Source: Lasioglossum baleicum
Taxonomy: Eukaryota; Arthropoda; Insecta; Hymenoptera; Halictidae
DNA: 64,000 nucleotides
Assembly: GCF_051020765.1 (NCBI RefSeq)
Contig: NC_134935.1
Span: forward strand, 9,053,579-9,117,578
Reading direction: 5' to 3'
In this document: piece by piece, positions 32,658 through 45,041 of the stretch
Layout of the letters: the number at the start of each line of letters is the position of its first letter
Numbering within the stretch: the first letter of the stretch is position 1
The notes under the pieces: generated by a model
Database searches by the model: none
What the model was told of the DNA's origin: nothing
The model's input: only the letters and a program-made list of their open reading frames with translations
Made by a program: the position numbers and the translations under genes

Positions 32658-33036
32658 GCACAACTACAATTAATGTTATTGGCGCTCTGGTTCGATCAGT
32701 TGGAAATCAGTTCAAATCTTCACGGTTTACTCAGTCCACATGTCACCAGCATGGAATCAACACGTTATTACATAACCTTTAACAATATAAATTAATACTT
32801 TTCATAAGCATGTGAGTTTTTACACATTTCTACTTCTGCTTCTGTGAAAATACGTTCATAACCATTTAAAATATTTTGATTAATTTTTACAGACGCAATA
32901 CGGAAACTTTTCTATTCTTGAAAATGGTCTAAATTGAGACCGAAACGTCGAATTAAATTTCATGTAATAATTTGCAAACTTGCTTATATTTTTCCAACTG
33001 ATCGAACCAGAGCGCCAATAACATTAATTGTAGTTT
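32658..33036. mobile_element. Inverted-repeat element with hammerhead-like motif
   Basis: About 45-bp perfect or near-perfect inverted arms: AACTACAATTAATGTTATTG...CAGTTGG at 32658-32703 and the reverse complement at 32990-33036. The interior carries GGTCTAAATTGAGACCGAAA followed by CGTC at 32926-32949. GAAAC-GTC after a short stem is the signature of minimal hammerhead ribozymes carried by Penelope-like retroelements, which suggests a non-autonomous relative. No reverse transcriptase is present. Confidence 0.5.
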
Positions 33037-33129
33037 AAACAATTGTCGATCGAGATCCAGAGAACTGTTAGAAAGGCACAACGTTCATATTTGTTAGACA
33101 TTGTTAAAATATTCATCGCGAGTCTGACT

Positions 33130-33222
33130 CGTTAAAATATGGCCGGGTCCGAATATTGCTGTGGTTCACTGTATGTATATATCTTTCCGGCCATTTTGGT
33201 ACGTACTCGGATTGAACATCAG
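33130..33222 (+). repeat. Direct repeat, copy 2
   Basis: Matches 32472-32545, with a short extra TATGTA and CGTA. The pair brackets the 32658-33036 element. Confidence 0.55.
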
Positions 33223-33860
33223 TAGTTGCGCCCCGGGCACCATGAGATTCGGCCGATGCGACGCGACATTGGTGTATTCTTAGGAATGTCCAAGGACCAA
33301 TGTAACAGTTTCGATTCACTACCTAAACGTACGACGCATCCGCGGGAAGATTCACGAGCGACCACGTGGGGAATGCAACGAATGCGACGTTGATCCTCGC
33401 GCCAAGGGCGCGGTACGTCCTTGCGGAATAACATGCTGACCACATTAACAAGGGTGTGTTCGGATCATGTGTGCCCTTGTAATTAGATTACACGCCAGAC
33501 GGATAGTGATACTGTTTACTGTCAACAGTCATCACGAAATGTCTTAGCCGGACGGGATCGAGTCCAATGTGTATATCAATCATTTTAATACATCAAATTT
33601 CCTGCATTCCGTTTTCTTGGCACCGTTAAAAAATATTGGCTCTCCACTAATACAATTTTCTTGATCTTTAAGCGTATCAGAGCTGTCAACTCCAAACAGT
33701 ATATTTTGGTGCTCGAACATGTGCGAAGAAGAATGAAGAGCGCGAATACATCTCTGTTAATATATATTCATTTTTTTATGTATGTATTCGCAAATATTTC
33801 ACTGCATACAGTATTGTATTTTACTTTTGTTCAATCGTGAATGTAAAAATTGTACTTTTA
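33223..33860. other. Spacer, no feature seen
   Basis: No supported gene. Confidence 0.3.
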
Positions 33861-34082
33861 TTAACCCTTTGCACTCGGAGCTATTCTAATTTGAAAACCG
33901 AACTTTTCTTCTGCCCTGAAATATTTTCATTTTATATGATTTTCTTAATTTGATCGATATGAAACTGATGTAATACCTCGTACAATACTTTCAGCAGTTT
34001 CTTAAAATATTCAATACGTTTAGTAATTTACCGAATGCAAAATAATGCTACAAATATTTTGAATAATGGTGCAAAGTGTTAA
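33861..34082 (-). mobile_element. piggyBac-like MITE, full copy
   Basis: 222 bp from TTAACCCTTTGCACTCGGAG to GGTGCAAAGTGTTAA. TTAA at both sides and inverted CCCTTTGCAC / GTGCAAAGTG ends. Opposite orientation to the 11.7- and 35.1-kb copies. Confidence 0.85.
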
Positions 34083-34489
34083 TGCTAATACTGCTAATAA
34101 TGTAGCACGCATATCATTCATCGAGGGAACTTCCTCGACGAATTTCCGTCTTGTTACTGTTTCATGGGACATATTTCATCCGAACATCTAAAATACTTTG
34201 TTTATCTAATGTTTATCTTAAATACTCGAGTATTCATAGATCTCTTATACTCTTTGCCAAAGTGTAAAAGTAGAAAATTAATCTTGGTAAATGCTGACAA
34301 ATGGATCCTGGCGACGGGTTCGTGTATATGTTGCTCAGAATGTTGACCTTGACCGCACATGTCAAGGTCAAGGTTATTGGAGCTGTGTCCCATTTTGTCA
34401 ACGTTTACCAATCTTCTATGTATCTTACCAACGAATAGATGGAGCATTGTTGAATATGTTGAGTACAAATTGATCCTTGTGTTATGAGT

Positions 34490-34855
34490 AGGCAGCGGAT
34501 CTTTATGCATTTACCACAAAAATGGGTAAGCACAATTTAAAGCAGTGGACATATTAAAAGGATTTACAGACATTAGTGTTTTGGTTTCAACTTAATCAGA
34601 TAATTAAAAGAAGAAAGAAGTTTTTTTTCGCTCCTCTGTCTTGCGGTCAATGCAAACATTTTTTATTTTGTATAAAATGTTTTACGTGGGTTACAACAAA
34701 CTGGAGTGAAATGGAAATTTATTACCTTTTGTAGCATGTTTAACAAGTTGAAAATAGTATAACAGTGTTTTTAAATTCTTCTGATGGTTTTATTACTGTT
34801 TTAAATTTTATCTATCCATTTTTCCCATAAATGCATAAAATTCGCTGTCTAGTCA
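34490..34855. mobile_element. Two joined hAT MITE halves
   Basis: TAGGCAGCGGATCTTTATGC at 34490 begins one copy, which runs to TATAAAATG near 34680. A different subfamily half, starting ACAACAAACTGGAGTGAAAT, follows and ends CATAAAATTCGCTGTCTAG at 34855. The latter interior also appears at 44.5 and 53.4 kb. Confidence 0.6.
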
Positions 34856-34914
34856 CGAGGAAGAAAAAATTCTGGGTGTGCTTTGATTTAGTTACGTGTC
34901 CTACGACTTATAAG

Positions 34915-35036
34915 TAGACAGCGTAAAAACTTATTTCGAATTGAAGTGATATAAAAATAATGTAACAGTAGTTTTAAATTCTACTAATGCTTTTACTGTC
35001 TTAAATATTACATCTACGTCTACTTATAAGACAGAA
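34915..35036. mobile_element. hAT MITE fragment
   Basis: TAGACAGCGTAAAAACTTAT and the shared TAATGTAACAGTAGTTTTAA / TCTACTAATGCTTTTACTGT interior. Short and internally deleted. Confidence 0.45.
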
Positions 35037-35070
35037 ATAGGGATCTGCGACGGTAACGACGGTGTTAACG

Positions 35071-35313
35071 TTACCCTTAGCACTCGAGTGGTAACTCTGG
35101 GGCGCCACTAAAAATTGCTGTACCATTACTTAAAATATTGTTTACATTATTAGATATATTGATATCTAATCAATTACTAAACATTTAGGTATTGTATAAG
35201 ATATTATACCAATTTTGTATCTATAAAATCCAAAAAATCATAGAGAATGGAAATATTCTAGGTCGGAAAATATGTTTAATTTTGAGTTAATAGCTCCGAA
35301 TGGAAAGGGTTAC
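35071..35313 (+). mobile_element. piggyBac-like MITE, full copy
   Basis: Starts TTACCCTTAGCACTCGAGTG and ends GGAAAGGGTTAC. The interior matches the 11.7- and 27.8-kb copies. TTAA has changed to TTAC at both visible ends. Confidence 0.7.
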
Positions 35314-35330
35314 AGGAGTACACTCCTTTT

Positions 35331-35636
35331 TCATTTCTCGATAATAGAAAAATGGGGGTTTTCAGTAGTCAAAAACGCTAGATAAATGATCGATCTAGGA
35401 CGCTGTCGCCCTCAAAAGTCCTATTTTTTCGTTTACGAGGCATAATTTGCATTATTCGGGAGTATACAACTGCGGATGTAGCCATTTTCGTAGACACATA
35501 TGCTGTCGAATGATGCAAATTACGTCTCGTAAACGAAAATCTAGGACTTTTGAGGACGATAGCGCCCTAGATCGATCTTTTATCTAGTGTTTCTGACTAC
35601 TGAAAAACCCCATTTTTGTATTATCGAGAAATGAGA
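35331..35636. mobile_element. Foldback element with about 130-bp arms
   Basis: Left arm TCATTTCTCGATAATAGAAA...GCATTATTCG; right arm its inverse to 35636. The loop is about 50 bp. Single-arm relatives lie at 37546-37735 and 60495-60650. Confidence 0.85.
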
Positions 35637-36417
35637 ACGCGAATCCTGCACCCTTGCAATCCTAGAAACGAGTCTACCGTCTTAATTGACCACGTAAATC
35701 AGATTTACTCTAGGCACCGATTCAAATTCGGTTGGTTCTTATAAGGGGAGCACATCAACAAGCTACCCCACAATTGCCCGGCCCTCACGTCTTCGACATG
35801 CAAGTTACGTCGACCGACCATTACCCTGTCGAGTTATTGGAATAAAATGGTACCATTGACGTCGAAGTACATATTTATCTCACGTTGACGGTTTCGCGTG
35901 TTCGGTATCCAGCTACAAAGTGGCGTCGCACGAAAATAGCTAGCACGTTGCGATAAGCCAATCGAGATCGTAATAAGTACGTGTTTGCTGAGGTTACGTG
36001 AATCGGTTTCTGTGAATCTTGACGCACTAACAAGCCCGGCTTTGAAGTTTTCCTGGATCGCACCGGTTGCGCGACCGTCGGTTCTCACTGACCTATCCCA
36101 ATCGAACTTCTCTTCCATATGCGTGGGATGATTCACGCGATTGGGAAGAGCCAGTATTTCTTTCATAAAAAATAGAAAACAGTGATAGAGGAACAGACAA
36201 CGATGAGACGTGACGTTCCACTGACTGCAGCGATGGTGTTCGCAAAAACGAGCCCAACTCCTGCATCACACCATACTTTGTCGGTTCGTTGCACTCGCTG
36301 CAACTTGCTCTCGGTTTTAATCCCTTGACTGCGCTGTTTGCTAGATTAACCTTCGCTCTGCGTATAGAGGGGTGTAAACGCATCTCAGACTGATAGAAAC
36401 GTACACGATGATGTAAA

Positions 36418-36577
36418 TATTAGGTCGTTCCGAAAGTTTCTTTCGGAATGCGTTACTTTAATGTTGCTAAATAAATACGAACAATGCGATGATCTTTATG
36501 TTAATGTTTTCGTACTTCCTTACATAAATTTGCATTATGTGCATGAATAGAAAACCAACTTTTGGGACAACCTAATA
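36418..36577. mobile_element. Mariner-type MITE
   Basis: 160 bp. TA-TTAGGTCGTTCCGAAAGTT on the left, AACTTTTGGGACAACCTAA-TA on the right. Internal-deletion derivative of a mariner element; no transposase. Confidence 0.75.
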
Positions 36578-37545
36578 TTTATTTAGCACTATTAAAGGAA
36601 CACATTCCTAATACACAGAGTTGGGCAAATTTTTTTTTAATTTGCCATAAACGCATAAAGATCCCCTGTGTCTAGTGATTACACTCCAGTACAGGGTTAA
36701 TGCGACATTCGCATGTCAATCAAATTATTGCTAAAGTAAGCATTGTTAAGAACAAGAACGCGTGTGTGAAGTTTTCAGTGAATGGAGGGGAAGATAGCAT
36801 GGAGGTAACTACCCGACAGTGTCTCTTTGTACGTTCATTTTTTCCAGAGACGAGTTTCACTCCGTTTCCAACAGTCTGCGAGATTTAATCTGACCGTGTG
36901 ACGTGTTAAACCTGTGTGCATCAATCAGTGCTGCGGACATGACACGCATGCGTGATCTAGGTATGAACGAAATGGACACCTGAATGGGTAGGTCCCTCCA
37001 CCGGTGAATACGCTACGCACGTCGCCGTATGTACGTGGGGATAGACATCTGTTGACAACGCGGCTGATACGATCGTGATTTTACAGGGGCTGTTTGATTG
37101 CCTGCGCTACAATGTCGCGTTGTAAATTTACTTAGAATCTCGACTATCTGAACTAAACAGGGACACATGTGAAGCGTTCGAAATACCGCAAATTCGCGTA
37201 CCGAATTTCGCGGGGTCGTAAATCCCTTTGGCGAGGTTTCAATTTATTTATTTTTATTTATTTCAACGACGTCTAGTTGAAATAAAGTCCGAATTGTGGA
37301 AGGTGACGCTTTTAAATATATGTATTTTAAACTTAACAATATATGCAACGTTCTTAAGTTTTCAGGATTGCAAGAGTGCGGAATGCGCCTTCTCGGAATT
37401 CATTGGAAAATGCATAAACTATATCGTATTTAACAACAATACCACATGAAGCAATTTAACGTACTACTGTAGGTTAGGCGAAGTTGTTCAAGAATATATT
37501 ACAATTTTCTGTATGAATGGTTTAAATTAATTTCGATTAGAATTT

Positions 37546-37735
37546 ACATTCGCTGCTTTATGCGGCCGAATAATGCAAATTACGCATCGTAAACGTAAAA
37601 ATAGGTCTTTTGTGGGCGATCGCGGCCTAGATTGATCTTTATCTCTAGCGCTTTTGACTATTGAGAAACCCCATCTTTGCATTATCGAGAAATGAGAATG
37701 CTCTTCGGCATCCTTACAATTCTCGAGAAAAACGG
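37546..37735. mobile_element. Single arm of the 35.3-kb foldback family
   Basis: Shares AATAATGCAAATTACGCATC, GGGCGATCGCGGCCTAGAT and GCATTATCGAGAAATGAGAA with 35331-35636. Confidence 0.7.
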
Positions 37736-38296
37736 TCGGTTGCAATAGCTTGAGACATTTGACGCGACGCGACCGTCTCAGAATGATTTTGTTGTCATCG
37801 GACACCACTTCAAGATCTCCGTGAGCGAATCCATTAACAGAGCGATCTTATACAAATAAAACGTGGTAAAAATACTTTAGTTTCCATATCGTTTTCCCAT
37901 ATCTTTCGCACCCAATTCATCGCATAGCCAAAACATAGTTTCACCAAAGCGCCCCTACTTCGACGACCAAAATGCACCACCCACTCATCAGTACAAATCA
38001 TTTAGTCACCCCATGATTTTTAATGAGAACCAATAGAAAACGATCATCTCGAACCGAAATTTTGTGTCTCGTTAAGTTTGAATATATATATCAAAGTGTT
38101 TTTTTATTTCCGAAACGTCGAACTTCATTCCAATTAGGCGTCGTTACTTCTGCAACCTTGAAACTTGCGGTATTCGGATAAAGGTGACATTTTACTTTAC
38201 TGTAACTCTTGAACCATAGAAGATACCTTTGCAATATAATTAAACGATCAAACGAACTTACCTGTACATAAAGTTCGATCGTAATTATATGAATAG

Positions 38297-38408
38297 CCTC
38301 GTTCTCGAGATTATGGATGTAGTCCCCCTTTCGCCCCCCAGGATTGGATGTCAATCTTGGGGGGTGGGGCGAAAGGGGGACTACATCCACAATCTCTCGA
38401 GAACGAGG
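38297..38408. repeat. Short, very stable GC-rich hairpin
   Basis: Arms of about 50 bp (CCTCGTTCTCGAGATTATGG, then TGTAGTCCCCCTTTCG...) pair almost perfectly around the six-base loop GATGTC. Could be a tiny foldback element or a transcribed hairpin. Confidence 0.8.
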
Positions 38409-39292
38409 AGAATGAAATATAATTAATTAAAAAACGAGATCGGATCCGAAAGCCTTTATTCTAGATTGCCCAAGATCCGTAGCTATTAATGAAATGCAGC
38501 CGATGCATAGAGGGTGCGAACACGTTTGAAAATAATATTCCGGAATCTGAACAACGTGGACGCCATCCATCGACAGTCGATTAAACGACGGCGTGCCAAA
38601 CGAACATATACGTAGCGTTTTCACGCACCCGCGAGCCTGATAATGATAATGATCGAGACGTGCGCAGTTGGCGCGTCAATTCCGTCTGCTTCGCATTACG
38701 TCCCCCAATTGGATTCGCGCGTACGCGAGAAGTTGGCATCTGACACCTCGATTGGCTCGCACGCGATCCGCTACCAGCCGGCAGAATTGTTGCTAATACC
38801 TTCATAATTGATTCACGCTCCTAATCGTATAAAGCGAATAACTTCGATGTCACGGTCGCTGATAGACGGCCGGATCTGCCTCGATTATTCAATTATAAAC
38901 ATCGATCGACTCGCAACGCCACGCATCTGTTCGAAATTTCCATCGAAGCAACCCGCGAACATCCTAAACAAAGTAACAATGTTATTTTATCTGCGAACGT
39001 CGTTTCCAGCGAAAGGACGCGATTCGTACGTTGCCGTCTCTTCCCATGAATCGAACTCTAAAATTAAACCACTCAACTGCGCCTCAATGGTGGACCGTTG
39101 CGGAATATTGTGATATAATCCTCAGTGTGATTTCGCAGGGGCGATGTGTATGTATCGACCGTCTGTTATTTCATCTTTCTCCATACCGAACGAAGGGCGC
39201 ATAATTAGTTGGGCAATTTTTCAATTGTATTCAATTATGTGGGTCTAACGAAAGACAAGTATAATTGAAATGCAAAAAATTATACCCTGCAT

Positions 39293-39398
39293 AGACAGCG
39301 GATTTTCTGCATTTATTACGAAAATGAGCATGCGTAATTTAAAAACATTACAAAAATTTAAAAATGCGCAAAAAATGAATCAAATCCGCAGTCTTCGA
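39293..39398. mobile_element. Internally deleted hAT MITE
   Basis: About 105 bp from TAGACAGCGGATTTTCTGCA to AAATCCGCAGTCTT; both ends kept, most of the interior gone. Confidence 0.6.
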
Positions 39399-40167
39399 AT
39401 GATTGCACTTTTAAAGTACATGTAGAAGGTGCACTCAAGGGCTGAGAACAGTTGACCCAGGTCGTAAATATCGTTCGTACCAGCCGGACACCGTGTTCCG
39501 AATAAAAGTGTTGAAAGATTGAAAGCTACATTCGCCCCGTGTCTTTCAAATTCCGCCGTAAATGGAAGTCGCTAAGAAAGGGATTGCTAAAATAGTCTGC
39601 CGAGCGTGAAAACGATACTCTACGGGCCAGGACGGTTCATTAAAAAATTCACGCGCGTCGGCGCGTCTTCGAGCGGACATTTGGCAAGAAGATGGCTCGC
39701 CTCAAGTATTTATTACGTTCGCACCGTGCCAACCCGCTCACAATCGACAGTCGTGTTATCTTCGAGGGAGCAATCCACGCGCGATTCCGCGACGCTGCAT
39801 GTTGCGTGCGTGATCCGAGGGAATCAGCGAAGAAATTTGTCATAGCCTATTACCGCTGTCAACCGAATAATTTACGATTCGATCTTTGAGTCCATTCAAG
39901 TCGGAGAGACAAGAATGCCGGCCATTCCAATGTCGATCGCCTGCATCGGTACATTTATGGCGAGAATTGATAGTATATTGATACACTGTCGCGGAGACGA
40001 GTTTTATCGCCGACATTTGGTCTCGGTTATCAACCCTCTCTAACGCCTTGCGAATTCGTATTTGTTAACATTCATATAATGTTTCTCGAAGTGAACGTTC
40101 ATCCGCTTTCTCTTGATCACCCTTGCGACAAAATTGACACAAGTCGAAAAAACTGATTTTTGAGTTA

Positions 40168-40368
40168 TTGACTGCGGATTTGATGCATGTATGACAAAAA
40201 TGGACACGTAAAACTTAAAACTGTGGACGTATTAAAAAGATTGAAGGCCATCAGTGTATTAGTTTCATCTTAATAAGATAATTAAAAGAACAATGGAATT
40301 TTTATTTGGCTCCTGTGTCTTGCAATCAATACAAACATTTCTTATTTTGCATAAAGATCCGCAGTCTG
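40168..40368 (+). mobile_element. hAT MITE, full copy
   Basis: About 201 bp from TTGACTGCGGATTTGATGCA to AAAGATCCGCAGTCTG. Confidence 0.8.
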
Positions 40369-40496
40369 GTTATTACCATTAATGAAGTCTGTAAATATTG
40401 TTTTATAAATCATCAAAGGCGTATTAAGTTAACTTCGTCGTTTAGCTGCCATGTGGCATTTGTGTCGTTCAACAATAAAATAACTCAGAATATATC

Positions 40497-40869
40497 AGTT
40501 CTGATTCGTGTATGACAGAAATGGGTGGATGTAATTTAAAACAGTCGAAACATTAAGGCGATTTGAACGTCCATATGTTATCTTCAATTTATTAAAATTG
40601 TTGAAGAGGTAGGAAGAAATTTTCATATGGTCCCTGCGTTTTGTAATTGACTAAGAAGATGTTCATCACTAGACTGCGGATTTGATGCATTTATGACAGA
40701 AATGGGTGGATGTAGTTTAGAACAATCGAAACATTAGGATGATCTAAAAACGTCCATATGTTATCTTGAATTTATTAAAACTGTTGAAGACGGGAAGAAT
40801 TTTTATATGGTCCCTGCGTCTTGTAATTAACGTAGAAAAATTTTATTTTGCATAAAGATCCGCAGTCTA
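40497..40869 (+). mobile_element. Truncated hAT MITE followed by a full copy
   Basis: 40497-40655 is a copy without clean ends (AGAAATGGGTGGATGTAATT...). 40670-40869 is a full 200-bp copy from TAGACTGCGGATTTGATGCA to GATCCGCAGTCTA. Its flanks TTCATCAC and TTTATCAC match at 7 of 8. Confidence 0.8.
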
Positions 40870-43800
40870 TTTATCACTATTGAAATGGTAAATAGAAACG
40901 CAGCTTGATAGTAAAATTTTATCTAAAACCACAAATGTATAAATAAAAAATATTAATAATAAGGTCTTTTTGAACCTTGAAATCATTGTTTCGCTATCTA
41001 CGTTTCTCTATAATTTTTATCAATACAGTATTCTCTCCGTAACTGTCACATAGAAAAAGGAACATTCAATTTAAATTTCTTACTTTTGGGTTTTCGTCAA
41101 TGAAACACTTTCATCGGAGATGTAAGCGTTCGAATATTTATTTTCAATCGGAAAAAGTGAATTGAAAGACAATTGAATCTATCAACAGTTCTGGCCACGT
41201 GATCGGAAGCGCAGGAGAGCAGGATACGCTCGTAATACTCTAAACAGTGGCCAGGTAAGTATGTATCGAGCTTTTGATCAGGGTTGTAGAAAGTTCCGGT
41301 AGGCTGATAATCGGATCAGACCGTTCAGCGAAGCGGCCAGGAGGCGCAGCATAATCGCGCTTGCATGGATCGACCTTGGTACGAGATCTTGTTGATTCTC
41401 AACAAGGACGATATCATCTGACTGGACGTGGTCCGGTGCTGTCTGCCGAGACCGATTCCCTTTTATTCGTCTTTCTTTTTTTTCCAAGGGAAACCAGTCT
41501 TAGCCGGCTTCGCCGTCGCCGTCGGTTTTCTGCCCTCCGTACAGATGTCGGTGTAAGGTTCTGCCATCAACCGGTTACCGACCAGTTATGCAGCCGTTTA
41601 AAAGTCCGTGGATCGCAGCGCGAGCTAGCATTTTTTTCACGTCGAACCGGTTTCATTATGAATGTCGCAACAGGAAGCACGCGCTGATAGCGAACACTTA
41701 GATTTTATGGCGAACGTTCATTCAAATTCACCGAATCATTCATGCTCACTCGGATTTTTCGCCGGCGTCAAACATGGTGAAAAACATTCATAGTTGAGCG
41801 GGACTCTCTAGTTGGTAGGTTGCAAAAGTTGTTTCTTTTTTCGAGTTTATACAGTTTTTACAGTTTAATTCCTTGTCAATCATGATCCCCTGATATGATC
41901 CCCTATAATTGAGTCATATATTTATTGTTTCGAGATATTTAAAGGAAAAGGATCTTAACACTAAACGAATTCCATATGTTAAAATAACAAACATTATCTA
42001 ATGTTTCATTTTTTACAATATCGTAAAAATTACATTGGACTAATTCAGTTTAAAATAATGTGGTGTGAAATAACTGATAAATTTTGCGTCGGATGCAGCT
42101 ACGTCCTAAGATATTTGGCGCCCGTGGGCTACTAACAATAATGCGTCCCTCTTCGTAAGAAAAAAGATTCAGAACAAGAAAAAGTCAAGTTTATGCTACA
42201 TAAACATAATAATAATAATATATATTACCAATAAAAAATATAAAATATAGAAATACAAAATTGCCGCCCCAAAAGACTGGCGCCCCGGGGCTATAGGCAA
42301 TTTAGCACAGGTGGTTAAGGTGGTCCTGGCCAGACGACGACTACAACGAAATCATGTTACAGAAATAAATTGTTTTCGAATGCTTTCGACACCGCCGCTG
42401 CTTGAAGAAAATGGTTATTAGTAATTTACCACAATAGGAAAATTCGATTTCAGATCGGTAGATCCGTTCGTTGAGGTTTGTTGAATCGAATTCGATCTAC
42501 GCAGAGAGATCTCGTTCTTACGTTTCTAAGTAGATTATATATTTCCGCGCGAGCATAAACACTGAATTCGCAGTAAGGATGGATCGCGATCTGATGCAAA
42601 TGTTAGAGATATACCCGTGTGGCTCCTGAGTTCATCCCTTTCTTCGTTCGAACAATAAATTGATCTAGTTCAGGAATATCCTGATACTCGCAATGTCATG
42701 TAATAATATTCCAAGTTATTTATTCGTTTATTCAAGATACGATATTTTCATGGAAAATACGGCTTCGTATTGTGCAGACAGAAATACACTGCGTCGTTGA
42801 AGAAGATGCTTCCACCTGAAAGAAGATAGAATCAATTGACATAATTCGTTAATGTGTCTTTCAAACAGCATCCTTTCGTTCTTTTCAGCGTCCTTTCTTA
42901 TGGAAATAAGATCAGACTCCGAAGGTATTCATGCTGATTGCGATGTTCCAGGAATTTGTGGCTTCCGCAAAGTCTTTTTCAAAGAACACTCCTTAAATAG
43001 ATACATACACATATCAGAGCGGACAAAAGATATTTTTCTGGGAAAAAAGGAAACTCGTGACCTGAATTTCAAAGGGAATTAATCCTTTGTGGTTCTATCT
43101 TCTTTCCTGGGGATCGCGCGTATTTAACGCAATTGTTTCTTCTATTCCGACGGTTTTAGCGGCTTTCGGAATTACTCAATTTAATAGAATAAGTTAATAA
43201 AACTTCAAATAATTGTAATATGTACAAAATGTTAAGAAGGCTTCGAGGGCCACCAATTTATTTTTTTTATTCAGAATACACAATATTATTTCACATATGA
43301 TATACTTACACATATTCACATATTCACATATGATATGCTTACACATATTATTTCATGATAAATTGGGAATAATATTAAAGTAAAATATACGATCGTAGCA
43401 TGAAACCGCAGATGATACAGTGAAGATTTCCGGTACCGGTCCCATTGTCAGACCCGAACGCTCGAGATTCGTGTCACTCGATCGACTCGGACTCGCATTG
43501 TGTCCGTAAATTACGCGTGACGCAACCCCGTGCCGCGGGAGAGAAAAATGATGCAATTTCCAAAGCGAATTAGAAAACAAAGGGATCGTTGGACCGAACA
43601 TCGTGGCCACGGTGTTTTCACAATTTTCATTCGAACATGTAGAACGAAGTTTTACTGAATGAGAACGGTTCGGTTCCCCTCTGTACACCTCTCCTACCTT
43701 TCCCGTATCTACGACGTACTCAAATGACACTGAAAGCGCGGATGCAGAGTGCAGAGAGCTCCGACCGACCGAAATCAATACTCACGTTGGCCTACTACGT

Positions 43801-44489
43801 CGTGGCCTTCTTTTCACCTAATCTACCTTGCCGCTAGGGACAATAAACTGTCAGCTAACGCGCGGACTCGAGCTCTGATCACCGAGAATCAATTAAATAT
43901 TCCTCGCTAACGATCCGTCCGCGGCATTATCCGTATCCTCGTACATCGTGTTTATATTTAATTAATCAATGGAGACCACAGAGCAACTCGCGGAGCAAGT
44001 ATTTCCAGTGCGAATGTCCTCGTCTGACTGTTTATCCTGCTATTGCGTAATTGCCAGCGCCGGCGAGAACGGAGCTAATCGACTAATTTTTAACCTTTCC
44101 TATTCTATAACATCGGTGTTCTGTTAGATATCAAAAGTTTGTACCGCAAATAAACATTATTATTCGTTTTCAAACAAATTCTGTTCGAACTTCTACGTTT
44201 TGTTTCAGAGGGGAGGAACGTCACCCTTAAAAACCTCTTCAAAAGACGTTCTTATAGAATAAATATTTTAGAATTTGATCCGAAGTATAAAACTTTCACT
44301 TTCCAGAATTTTTCTTCATCCGTACCCGACGAAAATAATGACGTAAGGACATTTTTTTAAATATTCTACGGCCTATGTTTGATTATGCTTTCGATCTCCA
44401 GTTTAAATATTTTCTTAGATATATAGCAGGCTCCATTTTAGAATTACATAATATTTGATAAGCGAGAATGATTAGTAAAATAAGAATTT
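40870..44489. other. Spacer, no gene seen
   Basis: About 3.6 kb. Includes an AATAATAATA tract near 42206, and GGCGCCC-containing sequence at 42115-42300 that may be an old repeat. A clean donor CAG-GTAAGT at 41252 has no matching open exon. A 141-codon minus frame (43353-43778) has no recognised domain. Confidence 0.3.
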
Positions 44490-44655
44490 TCTACCGGAAT
44501 TGCAACAAACTGGAGTGAAATAGAAATTTATTTTCTTCCCTAATATGTTTAATGGGATAAAAATAATGTAACAATATCTTTAAAATCTTCTAATGCTTTT
44601 ACTGGTTTAAATTATACCTACACGTTTTTGTTATAAACGCATAAAATCTGTATCA
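44490..44655 (-). mobile_element. hAT MITE fragment
   Basis: Interior ACAAACTGGAGTGAAATAGA... as at 34.7 and 53.4 kb; ends in TATAAACGCATAAAATC without the final CGCAGTCTA. Confidence 0.55.
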
Positions 44656-45041
44656 AGTTGAGTCAAACATCCCCACCTGCGGGGTTAGTCAATTTGCGGT
44701 TATCGTTTAATGATTAACAAATTTTCGATCATCTCTAACTTTATTGTATTTTTGTGGATATAATATAGCAGTTTGCCTATTTTTTCTTTTCTTCTTAATG
44801 TTCTCTGCGTAAAACTCAACATGTGGCAATATCTAGCAATGAGTAGCAATACGTCGCAACACGTAGAAATCAATATGTAGACTCGATGGCATATGTATTG
44901 CTTAGTTATAGAGAATAACTAACTGCGTCGAATAGTTAAATATGTTGAGAGCATCGAAGGTGCTCTTGAAATCTCCGAAACTCTTTTACGTACAAATTAA
45001 AACTGCTATTGCGATGCTGTACTGCTTTTTATAGTGATAAC

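Noticed and set aside
41252..41260. Consensus splice donor CAG-GTAAGT
   Set aside because: No upstream exon, promoter or downstream acceptor could be tied to it.
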